64,000 bases of DNA from Sialis fuliginosa (lineage: Eukaryota; Arthropoda; Insecta; Megaloptera; Sialidae), in contig OY540814.1 in assembly GCA_961205875.1 (NCBI GenBank), forward strand, positions 23,566,151-23,630,150, in the 5' to 3' direction. Each line of letters begins with the position of its first letter. Positions within the stretch are counted from its first letter, which is position 1. The notes beneath the pieces were generated by a model that was not told the DNA's origin, made no database searches, and worked only from the letters and a program-made list of their open reading frames with translations. The translations under genes and the position numbers were made by a program. Below, one piece after another: positions 49,101-59,322 of the stretch.

Positions 49101-50879
49101 CGCCCTACGTCTGGCGTCGAACACCAGGAGGCCGTAGGCTGTGACGTCAGCGATATACACGAAAGCGTCCATGCACTGGCCGCCGAAGAAACCTGGCGGG
49201 TCGCGTATGTCCACTATCGGAGTAACGAGCAAACTGGTGGCTGTTACTTGGTCAGAAGGGAACTCGTAACGCGTCAGGAGTTGGTTCTAAAAATAATTGT
49301 TTATCATTTTAATTAAATTAGGTCTTTAGGACTTTTATTTCTATTGAAACACGTGTAAGTCTTACAATTTTTATGGTTAAGGAATTTATATTTGATATAC
49401 ATAAATGATTATTTTTGGAAGTGAAATTTTGAAAAAAGTGAGTTAATAATATCTATTAATGATATTGATAATTATTTGTAGCATAAATATTTGTATAATA
49501 CAGTAGCACCTCGCAATAACGGCTATTCGCTTAGCGGCGTTTCGCAAAATTTCTTTTTCAGTACTGTACGTTAAATATATTTAAAGGTAAACATTGTGTA
49601 AATTTCCCTTTCTATAATTGTTTTATAGTTATTATTATTGCACACTTAATACCTATATATTAGTATATAGTACGTATAGTTTTGCTTGCTGGTACTCGCG
49701 AGGCACAAAAAGCCAATTCACTAAACGGCGAGGGTTTGGTCCCAATTACGGCGTTATTATGAAGTATTGTATACATATCTGAAACTAGCGGCCCCCAACC
49801 GCATTTTATTCATTTTTATGAATATTTATATAATTTATAAAATCCAATACCACATGCACTGTTAGTCTGGGACAATTTATTCTCTTAACTTTCAAAAAAC
49901 GTAACAAAATAAAAAAGTCCCCCTTTAGTGGTTAAATTTCGCCAAGCCCCTTTATGTTAGTACTTACAGTCTCTAGATCGAATGTAAGTAATTGTGCTGG
50001 ACAGACTTGATCGTTTTCTATTTTTCCTGTGTCCAAGACCCACAGTCTACTGCATTCGTCAATCTGAAATAAATAAATAATGAAAATAAAGTGACGCAAA
50101 ACATTGTAAAGGCGTTATTTCATTTATAATAATCCCGAAATCGTCCCATATAAATTTTATCAGAATTTGACCATGGACGCTTAGATTCGCCACTCAAAAG
50201 GGAAAAATAAAAAACTTAAAAAAATAAAAACAAACTAAAAACTTATTAATTAATTAAATTTAACAGTTTTCGAAGTCGGTACCAAGCCATTAAAACTTTT
50301 AAGTAAAAAAAAGTGGTAAAAATTACTATACTCGTAGATATACTTTTCACTGTTTTTTTTTTTTAAGTTTTTTTCATATTATGAGTAAACTTACAGCTAC
50401 TCTGAATACAGACACAATTCTCTGCGGGGGGCAGTGTCTGATATTCCTGTGCCAGCTCCAGTCCGTGGGGTAAGGCCTAAGTAACCCATCTAGGCCTACC
50501 AGGTTCAAACTAGCCGGGACTCCAGCCTGGAACCTAGGAACTGTCACGAATATCCTGTGGAGATTCCCTTGATCTATATAAAATTAAAAAAATTATACAA
50601 TGATAAAATATTTTTAATTTATAACTCACTAGCATAATGTACTTCAACATCAATGGGTACCAATGATCCCGGAATGTACTCCCCAGACTGTATTGCCTGG
50701 AGTCGTTCCTCTTCCGAAGAGAAAGCCCAGTCAAGTTGATTCCACTCATGGACCAGGGATAGCCCTTTCTTTACTACGTTAGCATCGAATCTGTTTTCGT
50801 TGAATACCTCATCGGCCTGTTGACTAGTCACAACGAAAAGTGCAGCTAGGAATGATGATATCCGTAGTGCTGTCTTCAT
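46150..50879 (-). CDS. Yellow / major royal jelly protein family, gene 1
   Basis: Secreted protein of the yellow/MRJP family, whose insect members act in cuticle pigmentation and development. Exons (minus): 50879-50630, 50573-50395, 50063-49968, 49286-49037, 48421-48237, 47990-47697, 46320-46150; 474 residues, in phase throughout. The first ~20 residues are a signal peptide (KTALRISSFLAALFVVTS). Family hallmarks follow: LDWAF near residue 50, IDECSRLWVLDTG (144-156), AFVYIADVTAYGLLVFDA, SWRI, EQFDLMDGLLALALSP, SLACWD. The tail is glycine- and proline-rich and ends GKGINGLGY. The last intron (46321-47696) is swollen by nested transposons, and intron 3 (49287-49967) holds another. Polyadenylation hexamer at 46118-46123. 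The yellow subfamily was not assigned. Confidence 0.92.
46354..47675 (-). mobile_element. GGTACTGG-family transposon copy 4, split by a 911-bp element
   Basis: Family sequence in minus orientation starts near 46354 (GGCAACAGTCTTGGCTGC) and runs to CATCCAAG at 46749. It resumes as CATCCAAGACTG at 47661 and fades by about 47675. Without the insert it is about 410 bp. It sits in the last intron of yellow gene 1. Confidence 0.75.
46750..47660. mobile_element. 911-bp fold-back element with perfect 8-bp target duplication
   Basis: Ends CAGTGGCGAAGCG and CGCCTCGCCACTG are near-exact inverted repeats. Inside, about 46810-47115 pairs with 47158-47485 almost base for base (for example CAAACCGTTCTCGAGATATA against TATATCTCGAGAACGGTTTG). 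The flanks 46742-46749 and 47661-47668 are both catccaag. The CAGTGGCG terminus is shared with the 149-bp element at 32319, so the two probably used the same hAT-like transposase. Long open frames inside, such as 46973-47242 minus, are palindrome artefacts. Confidence 0.85.
49499..49772. mobile_element. Pogo/Tigger-like MITE in a yellow gene 1 intron
   Basis: The left end TACAGTAGCACCTCGCAATA and the right end (reverse complement TATACAATACTTCATAATAACG) resemble each other. The CAGTA…CCTCG…ATAACGGC layout recalls pogo/Tigger termini. TA dinucleotides flank it. About 274 bp, non-coding, inside intron 3. Confidence 0.5.
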
Positions 50880-50947
50880 TTTGTTGAACTGGAAACCAAA
50901 TTAATTGTATAAAATTTATTTCGATTCAACACCAATTGCATTATTTG

Positions 50948-51864
50948 AGGTATTGGCACCAGTCTTGCCCGTTTTAAGAGCAAAGTACATATACTGTGTT
51001 TTTTTTTTGATTAATGGCCTTTTTTGTAATTCTCATCAACTCATGTTACTAATAAAACAAGTAACTCGTTATTAAATCAATTTAATTACTAAAGTCTGTG
51101 TATGTAGTTTGATTTTTAAATTATAGCCTTTTATTTGTTTATGTTTTTTCTCCAATAATGGACAAAATAAAACCAGTAATCGACACCCAGTGATGGGCAC
51201 TTGTTAATGATTATTATTAAGTTATAAAATCAAGAATCGTATTTGAAACAATGGGTGGCAGATGCTATGATAATATAATAATTTACAAATATATTACAAT
51301 AATAATTAGTATAATGTCCACTATTTTGACACCCGTTGGCCGATTGTTATCAAATTAAACTGTTTTAGAGTTAAGTATGGATTTTTAAAAATTTTTAGCG
51401 GATTTTTTTTTCTCGACAAAAATCAAATCCGACCACTCATTCAAAAGTTATGGCCATGAAGATACTGACCTGCGGTTTGAAAATTTCAACTTTTCACGTC
51501 ATTTTCTATATAGTTAAAATATACTTTTAACAAAATCAAAAATACATTTTTTTGTGAAATTTCCTGCACTGAACTTCAACTCGTCATACAAATATCGACT
51601 AAAATACAAGAAAATAAGACGTAGAAGTTTTATAATTGAGCGTATAAATTCATATTAAATACTATTTTTGATTTTTAGTTAAAATGTTTAAGTTGCGCAT
51701 AAAGATGAATATTCTAATAATATTTTTAAATTATTTATCAACTGAAAACACAGATTTGTATTAATTTACCCATAAAGTAAGGGATCAAATATCAACAAAT
51801 ATTTATATTTTCGTATATTTAATTAAACAACACTGGGGTATTGTCCAAGACTGGCGCTAGTACA
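50948..51864 (-). mobile_element. GGTACTGG-family transposon copy 5, carrying fold-back fragments
   Basis: Both family termini are present: AGGTATTGGCACCAGTCTTG at the left and CCAAGACTGGCGCTAGTAC at the right. In the middle (about 51377-51640) lies one arm of the fold-back element seen complete at 46750-47660 (ATTTCAACTTTTCACGTCATTTTC and so on). The copy lies just upstream of yellow gene 1. Confidence 0.75.
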
Positions 51865-52914
51865 TTACAACGAAACTTTTAAAACTAATTTGAAGTTTGT
51901 GTGATTTATAGTTCCCAAGTACTATGTCGCTAAACAGGATATTTTTTTAGAATTATTTTTTTGAGTAATATCGTTGTTCATGATCTGTTACATATACTAT
52001 AAAAATAATTATAAATGTTTTAATACACGAAGATAAAATTATAATACTTATATATCCGGTTTTCAAGGACTTTTCTTAATCCGAAAAAATTCAATAACCA
52101 TTTTTTTTGCGAATCCGTGTTCATCTTCACGTGAAGTTGAACTTTTTGTCTCTATTTCACATCTGTTATTAACCTTTTTTGTGTAGCGTTGTTGCAATTG
52201 TAATTTGTTTTCTTGAATGTGGTTTGAAAAAAGAAAAATTACCATATCGTGATCGTTCAGATAAAATACTGATTGGAATTTCCGAAACACATTGGTTGTT
52301 TTATAGAGGTTTGATTTATTGCATCTGTTAATTATTAAATGTGTTATTGGTATAAATATGAATATTTTGATGCGTATTAGTCGCAAAATTGTGACGATTT
52401 TTTTCCAAAAAATAATGAGAAATTGAATAAAAAAATTCATTTAAAAAAATAATTTCTATAAATTCTTTGATCGTTATAAAATTTTGAAAACAACAAATAA
52501 AAATAAAATAATTAAAATTCTGTTACCCAAGTGTATAAAATATATTTAAATTAAATAATATTTTTCGTGTAAATATTTCCTCACTTATTAATATTCAATA
52601 GTAGTCGTACATAGTTTTTTGTTGAATTAATTTTACGTATTTTTATTAACTGTAGGTATGTATGTTTTTTATCTGTATTAATTGGTTTTTTTATCTATTA
52701 ACTACCTATAAAATCCTATTGAAAATTCAAATGTCAATGTATTAAAACATAAATAAGATATATATTGTTACTTTGTAACAGTATTTATCATTTTATTTAC
52801 ATATATCAAAGAACCTCTATGATTATATAGATCAAATTAAAAATAACAGTTTATTGATTATCAAATCAATGAATTTTTGAGTAAAGTTGAATAATTAATT
52901 CATAAATTATTAAA

Positions 52915-53035
52915 AGTATGTTTATTATATAGATTTTTACACACTAATCTCAATTATGTCGACCAAAATCAAATTCGATCACCCGTTCAAAAGTTACGAC
53001 GATTTTTCTTCAAAATTTTGAAAAAAACTTCCAAA
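52915..53035. mobile_element. Fragment of the fold-back element
   Basis: AAAGTATGTTTATTATATAG, then CACCCGTTCAAAAGTTACGA and a Phe/Lys-poor AT stretch match an arm of the 46750-47660 element with substitutions. Only about 120 bp is recognisable. Confidence 0.5.
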
Positions 53036-53957
53036 AATGTTTACTGAATCCAATCAAAATCTTATTATTTTTTAATACATCAATGCAAAAGTAAAGGCCG
53101 TTTGCGAAATATATGTTACTAGAAAAATTATGTAACAGAGAGAAAAGTTTTTGGAAAATTTAGTTACGTAAAACATTCTAAAGTCACAAAGGTACTTAGA
53201 AATCAAAATAACCAATCCTATTTCTTATAATTTAATGACTTAATACGGAACAAACAATAAGATGTGTTCGAAAACTAACAAGTTTATAGTTTGTATGTTA
53301 ACAATAGTTAAATATGAATTAACATATTTTTCTGTACATCCCCATTAGTCACTGAAGTAAGTACTCACGTTACTTACGTACTAAGTACATCGTTATGTAA
53401 AAATTAATATATTTTCGCAGAAGATGCGTGCAAATAATAACTAACAATAAGTCTTAAGTGATTTTTGTTGATTTATTTTTTAAATATGAACGATAATATA
53501 TGTATTCTTAATCGTTTTAGAGATATATGTACCTACTATTATCATATGTATATATTTTTTATAATAAAAGCTGTGCATTTACTTAAGTACAGTCAAATGC
53601 AGAAGTGGTCGTCCAGTTTTCATTAAAATTCGCTTATCACAAACATATTAAGCTCCTCCCATTTGATTATTATAATATTTATATCATTTCTCCATGTACC
53701 AAACAAAGACAGATATTTTAAAATTCGTTTGCTAGATAAAGAAATAATATTCGTTTATAGTAATCATATATATTTGTGCGTTTAAATTATTATGTAATCT
53801 AAAGAAAATTGTATAAGTAAATTCTGTGGCAATAAATATGTGATATAAAATTAATTAATAAAATGGACGTATAGTTGTGTTTTTATTTAAAATGATACAA
53901 CTATATAAGCTCCGCCCAAGAAAAAGATAACCGATGATGTTTGTCTTAATATTTTTG

Positions 53958-55003
53958 AATCTGTTGTAAGCGATTCTGACCTTTACGGTGGCAGACGACT
54001 TCTGAAGCTCATAGTACCTACAGTACATGTACATAAGTTCTTTAATTTTACTTTTTTAATGTATTTTATTACTTTTGTAAAAATATTTTAGTATGTTTAT
54101 AATAAAAGTATTTTTGTAAAAACTTTTATACATCAATTGATATAATTTTTGTAGAGAATCTTGGCCCTAAGGCCAGTGATACGATGGTTTTATTATTGTC
54201 TTTAATCTACAATCATACAGCTATTTATGAAATTATTTGTAATAGAAATATTTTTACAAAACAAAATACATGTATAGATACGGCCAATTTTGAAGAAGTA
54301 TAAGTATTCCTATTTATAACATTTACACATAATAAATATTCAATAATAGAGTAATTAAAATATAACTAGGTATACATATTAAATGCTTTGTGAAATTTCA
54401 ATTTTATCTAGGCTAATACAAAAAAAAAACAATTACTTATTCTAATTTTGTATTAAATGTGAAGCAGATGTACATATGTAAAGTTTTTACCTTTTTTTAA
54501 AATTTTATTTAACATAAAAAAAAAAAAAATACAAACTTGTTATTTATAAATTAATATTTTTCACTAACTAAAATTTTAGAATATCACACAATTACTAAAC
54601 AACATAATATCTACATATGTAGATATGTATTTTGTATAAATATTTAGACGCACACGTGTCAGAGTAACAGGAACCGTTATTTAGAATAAGCAAGATAATA
54701 TGTGATAATTCGTAATTAGTACACAAAATATGTATACATAATAATCATTGCCGGTCACTGTATAAATTAATAAATATGAATAATACTTCAAAATAATGAT
54801 AACAACATGTACTGAATAATACAAAGTCAATACAAAAAATCCCTCGGTTTATTATCGTATTATTTTATTTTAATATAATTGGTTCTTTAAATATTATTCA
54901 CAAGTAATTAAAACAACATTATAACAAGAAAAATGATAAAGATATGTAATGGGCTTCAGAAGTCGTCTGCCACCCTAAAGGTCAGAATCGCTTAAACAGA
55001 TTT
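53958..55003. mobile_element. 1.05-kb non-autonomous DNA transposon with ~50-bp inverted termini
   Basis: 53958-54010 and 54953-55003 are inverted repeats over about 50 bp with few differences (shared core AAGCGATTCTGACCTTTA, then GGTGGCAGACGACTTCTGAA). The interior has no open frame of note. The right end directly abuts the start of GGTACTGG-family copy 6. Confidence 0.75.
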
Positions 55004-55008
55004 CAAAT

Positions 55009-55340
55009 AAGGTACTGGCACCAGTCTTGGATATGATCTCAGTAATCGCTATTTTTTATTAAATGTACTGAATTAAAAATATTCGTTGATATTTGATTAC
55101 TTCCATTTCTGAATATTAATCTATATACATTTAACTATCTTACAGCGTGATTTGATGACAATCGACCAATAGCTGTCAAAATGGTGGATATTTAAACTAA
55201 TTATTAGTATTATTTATTTATTACTGCTTTACGATTCTTTCTTTTATATCTTTTGTGTCGTAGTATTTATCATTTTGTAATCATTAGCAAGTGTCCATCA
55301 GTGCGTGCTCATTACTGGTTTTACTTTATCCATTAATGCA
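55009..55340 (+). mobile_element. GGTACTGG-family transposon copy 6
   Basis: Begins AAGGTACTGGCACCAGTCTT and contains the family core (GATTTGATGACAATCGACCA, GTCAAAATGGTGGATATTTA) and the later segment GTAATCATTAGCAAGTGT. The right terminus is lost. Confidence 0.75.
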
Positions 55341-57816
55341 CCCAGAAGCTAAGAGCCACAACTAAAAGATAATTTACTTTTTTCTAGTAAAAAAATAAAT
55401 ATAACAAAATTACAAATTATGTAAGTATTTTTCATTGCGCGCATCAAAAACTTTGATATCTCGAAATACTACTACTCTACATTTTTAAAAAGATTAATTA
55501 CTTAATATTTTGAACGAGTTTATAGTTTAAAACTATACAAATCGTGGATTCTTAACAATCATTCATTTAACAACTGGATGATTGTCTTTCTAATAAAAGA
55601 CTTATTAAATTGTAATAATTTGTATCAAATTATCCTACTTATATAAATTTTTTGAAGGAAGTTTTTAAAAATCTTAGAACTCATGTAAACTGCACTTTTC
55701 TTTAGAAAAAAAATACATATTTTTAATTTTTTAATAAAAAGTCATTATTTCTATGATAAGGAAATTAAATAAATTATTGAATTAATTATCGTCTTGACGA
55801 TTTATTAGTGTCGATTGAAGGCTTATGAATACTCATGATGTCCTTAACAAAATATCAAAAATGCAAGGTTATTATTAAGATAAATTTAATAAACTTGAAT
55901 TTTATATTGGCTATATTTCTATTATATATTATTATTTTTCCTGAATCGCACTGTTGTATCAGTTTTATAAAATACACTAATTATTATTATGTTAACAATT
56001 CACTTAACAATTACACACGAAACTGTTATATTATTATCACAAAATTACGTACCTTTAAATCTAGGAAGTGTTTATTCCACAGGGTTCAGTACACAAACTG
56101 ACTGTGTGACAAATCGTACACTAACCTATACTTGTGGCGCTGCCTGCTGTTATTTGTGTGTGTGTGTGTGTGTACGAGGTGGGTGTGTGTCGGGTAAACA
56201 ATAATTATAATGAAACGTTGGCCTTGGAGGAACATCTTCAGTGATCGTAAACGGCGGTCAAGTCATCTGACATTGGCGTGTTGTTGTTTTCAAAGATAAG
56301 ACTAGGGTTGTATTCAGAAGACGAGAGTTGGGTTAGGTTAGGTTAGGTCTATTTATTTGAATAAAAAATAGATGTTATACTTCTATACTGCCATGGTTAG
56401 GTAAAGGGCAGTAAAGTGTAAAAAGTAAAAACGAAGAAAACTGAATTCGAAGTTTTTGATATTTTTAAACTGAATTAATTTTTTTTTTTATAAAAATTTT
56501 GCGACCAATGATAAGTCAAAATGACTAAATTGAGTGACTTACTGTCTTGTATCTCTGGAAATTTAAAAGCAGTAAGATGTGGTTTACTGCCTTTGTACTC
56601 TGTAACAGAAACAGAAGTACTGCTTTAATTATTTAAATAGTTTTTTGTCAAATGTAAAACGCAGTAATGCAGGATAAAAATTCAGTTTTAATTCAATGTA
56701 TTTTATTGTGATCAAAATAAAAGTTAGTAATAGTACTTATTTTGGTTCTAATCAAATTCTTTATAAAAATGCGGAAATCAGATGGTAGGGTTGTGAATAG
56801 AAACCAAGAATCAGGATTGATTATTTTCTACCTACATCCTTTGTTTAGAAAGAAACATTAATTGTTATTATTAATAGGTTTTACCAACAACATCAAGATG
56901 GTTATCAGTTTGACATGTTCGAAAAGGATGATTTGCACAAACATAGTATGACATTATCGGTTAATGTAGGTACAGGTACCTACTTATTGCTAGAGAATAT
57001 TTTATTGAATAATATACAGAGTGGGGTATTAGTGTTACAGATTTTCATCTCGCTGCCTCAAGACTTGTATCATATAGGTAGCTATAAAAAATTATATTTA
57101 AAGCTATCTGTACCTTTATATAAAAGGAAGTTTTATATTTTATTTTTTCTACATGTTATAGGTAAACTCGAAAACTACTGAACCGATTTTAATGCAGTTT
57201 TCACCAGTAGTTAGATATTTTTTCAGTGGATGTTCTTAGCTATTAATATTTTATGAAACCTTAAGATTTAATACCAAAATACTAAAAAAATTGTTTATCA
57301 AAGCGTGTTTTGTTTCCATGCAAAACGGAAATTACTTTTTTCCAATAAAAATGAACCAAATTAACAATATCACAAATGCATTTTTCTTTTCGTGTTTAGC
57401 CTCGAAATGAGTTTTTTGTGGGTTAATACATTAGTGCAAAACATAGTCCAAATATACTATATCTAACAAATTAAATACAAACCTATAGGATTGAAAATTT
57501 TCTATATCTATATAAAAGTTAAGTATTGGTAATATGTTAGGAAAAATAAAGAAACTTAATATGTATTATAATTTAATAATTATATATTATTTTATATAAT
57601 AGTACAAAAAGTTTTCTACTTTAAATACATTTAGGTGGTAGAAAAATCAACTTTTACTTATTGTAAAAAGTTGTATGTATATAATAAACTGTATTTAACC
57701 TTACACTGCGAAGTAACAAAATAATATAATTAAAGGTTAAGGTAAGCCATCAAAGTCTAGACCGAATTCACTAATTACAACGTATTTATTTAAATAATAC
57801 AATAACCTTATGAAGA

Positions 57817-57889
57817 TACAGTGAAACCTTTGTAATAGATCAAATCTGACTCGAAACAAATGTGGTTGTCTTAAAAAGGTTTCACTGTA
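57817..57889. mobile_element. 73-bp pogo/Tc1-like MITE
   Basis: TACAGTGAAACCTTT and AAAAAGGTTTCACTGTA form inverted ends around about 40 bp, with terminal TA as expected for Tc1/mariner/pogo insertion. Confidence 0.65.
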
Positions 57890-58593
57890 GTATGTACCTT
57901 TGAAAATTTAACAGAATATTGATAAATATTTACATTTATTTTTATTATCTACATAATATGTATGTCAATAATTAATTTTAATAAGATACCTATATGTAAC
58001 CAATTAGTTAGGTATATCTATATGTAAAAATAATGGCATTACTATCTTATAACTTATTTTTAATCAGGGGCGTAGCTTGGAGTTACCCGCCCCGAAATTC
58101 TTGTCAACAAGACATATTATAAAACGAGTTAATAATTAGATATTTTGAAAATGGTTGGATTTGAAACTTAATTATACAGATTAATTATCGATGGGGTATA
58201 TTGCTGTTGATGATATGTACTCCCCCCTCTTTTCGGGAAAAGATTTCTGGTTAGAGCGCTGTTTTTAAGTATTGATACGAACGTATGCTATATTGCTATT
58301 TAATTAGTAGATACATTAATAATTACCAGTACTTATAGTACCTATACAAAAATCCATTTTATTTATTATACCTAATATAAAAATATATACACTTTCTCAA
58401 TTATTGTTTTACAAAATACATAAAATTTGTACAAGTATATATTTATATTTACAAAATTATTATATTTCTTGTATAAATTTAACCCTCTTAAAAAAATCAT
58501 ACTCAAAGATATAAAATGTCTATTCTTTAGTAATATAGTACTTTGGAATTATACATCACACAAACTTCAGGATAATGTTAAAATGTTTGTTAT

Positions 58594-59012
58594 AAGGTAC
58601 TGGCACCAATCTTGGATATGACTCCAGTAATGGCTATTTTTTAATTAAATGTACTGAATTAGAAATATTTGTTGATATTTGATTACTACTATTTCTGAAT
58701 ATTAATCTATATACATTTAACTGTCTTACAGCGTGATTTGATGACAATCGGCCAATAAGTGTCAAAATGGTGGACATTTAAACTAATTATTAGTATAACT
58801 TATTTATTAATTATTATAGTATAGAAAATGACGTAAAAAGTTGAAATTTTCTAACCGTAGGTCTGTATCTCAAACCGTTCTCGAGATATAGCCTCTCAAA
58901 GTATTAGTTTTTTTCAAATTTTTGGAGAAAAAAAGGCATAACTTTTGAACGGGTGGTCGGAATTGATTTTAGTTTACGGATTTGAAATCAGCGTGTTAAA
59001 ATCTATATATAA
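58594..59012 (+). mobile_element. GGTACTGG-family copy 7 joined to half of a fold-back element
   Basis: AAGGTACTGGCACCAATCTT starts a family copy that runs to about 58820 (ATTAATTATTATAG). From 58821 the sequence changes to one arm of the fold-back element (TATAGAAAATGACGTAAAAAG … CTCGAGATATAGCC … GGGTGGTCGGAATTGATTTT). The other arm and the rest of the host copy are missing. Confidence 0.75.
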
Positions 59013-59322
59013 CAACCCACTGATAGTTTTAATGTATGGTTAAAATAAATGACCTTAATGTATGCGCGATAAGTAGAAATAAGCGATCTAAAAGTAGTGG
59101 TGACAAGTATTTTCTAACATTTTAACATATGTATATTTTTGATGTACTTGCATAAATGGCTGTTACTTTTAAGAAAGTTATTGGAAATCTTTGATATTTT
59201 AATACATAACACTGGACTATATCTATAATGAATATTTTAAGATAATTTTGAAATCTGTGTGGTCTGTAATTCCAAAATTTTAGACATTTTACAACCCGCG
59301 CCCCTTCGTAAAACCTATTATT

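Larger units (their letters stand above)
50880..59322. other. Intergenic region between the two yellow genes
   Basis: No coding gene recognised over 8.4 kb. It should contain the promoter of yellow gene 1 near its right-hand start (50880 onward) and the 3' end of yellow gene 2. Mobile sequences listed separately: copies 5-7 of the GGTACTGG family, fragments of the fold-back element, a 1-kb inverted-repeat element (53958-55003) and a 73-bp pogo-like element. Others seen: a GT microsatellite (about 56155-56172) and GGTTA repeats at about 56333-56347. The phrase AACTACTGAACCGATTTTAA near 57172, common in insect repeats, also occurs. Confidence 0.5.

Noticed and set aside
52063..52440. 125-codon minus-strand frame
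   Set aside because: Composition is Ile/Phe/Lys from AT-rich DNA; no domain, signal peptide or splice context.
56915..57181. 88-codon plus-strand frame
   Set aside because: AT-rich with no conserved motif, and followed by AACTACTGAACCGATTTT, a phrase common in insect repeats; probably decayed transposon.
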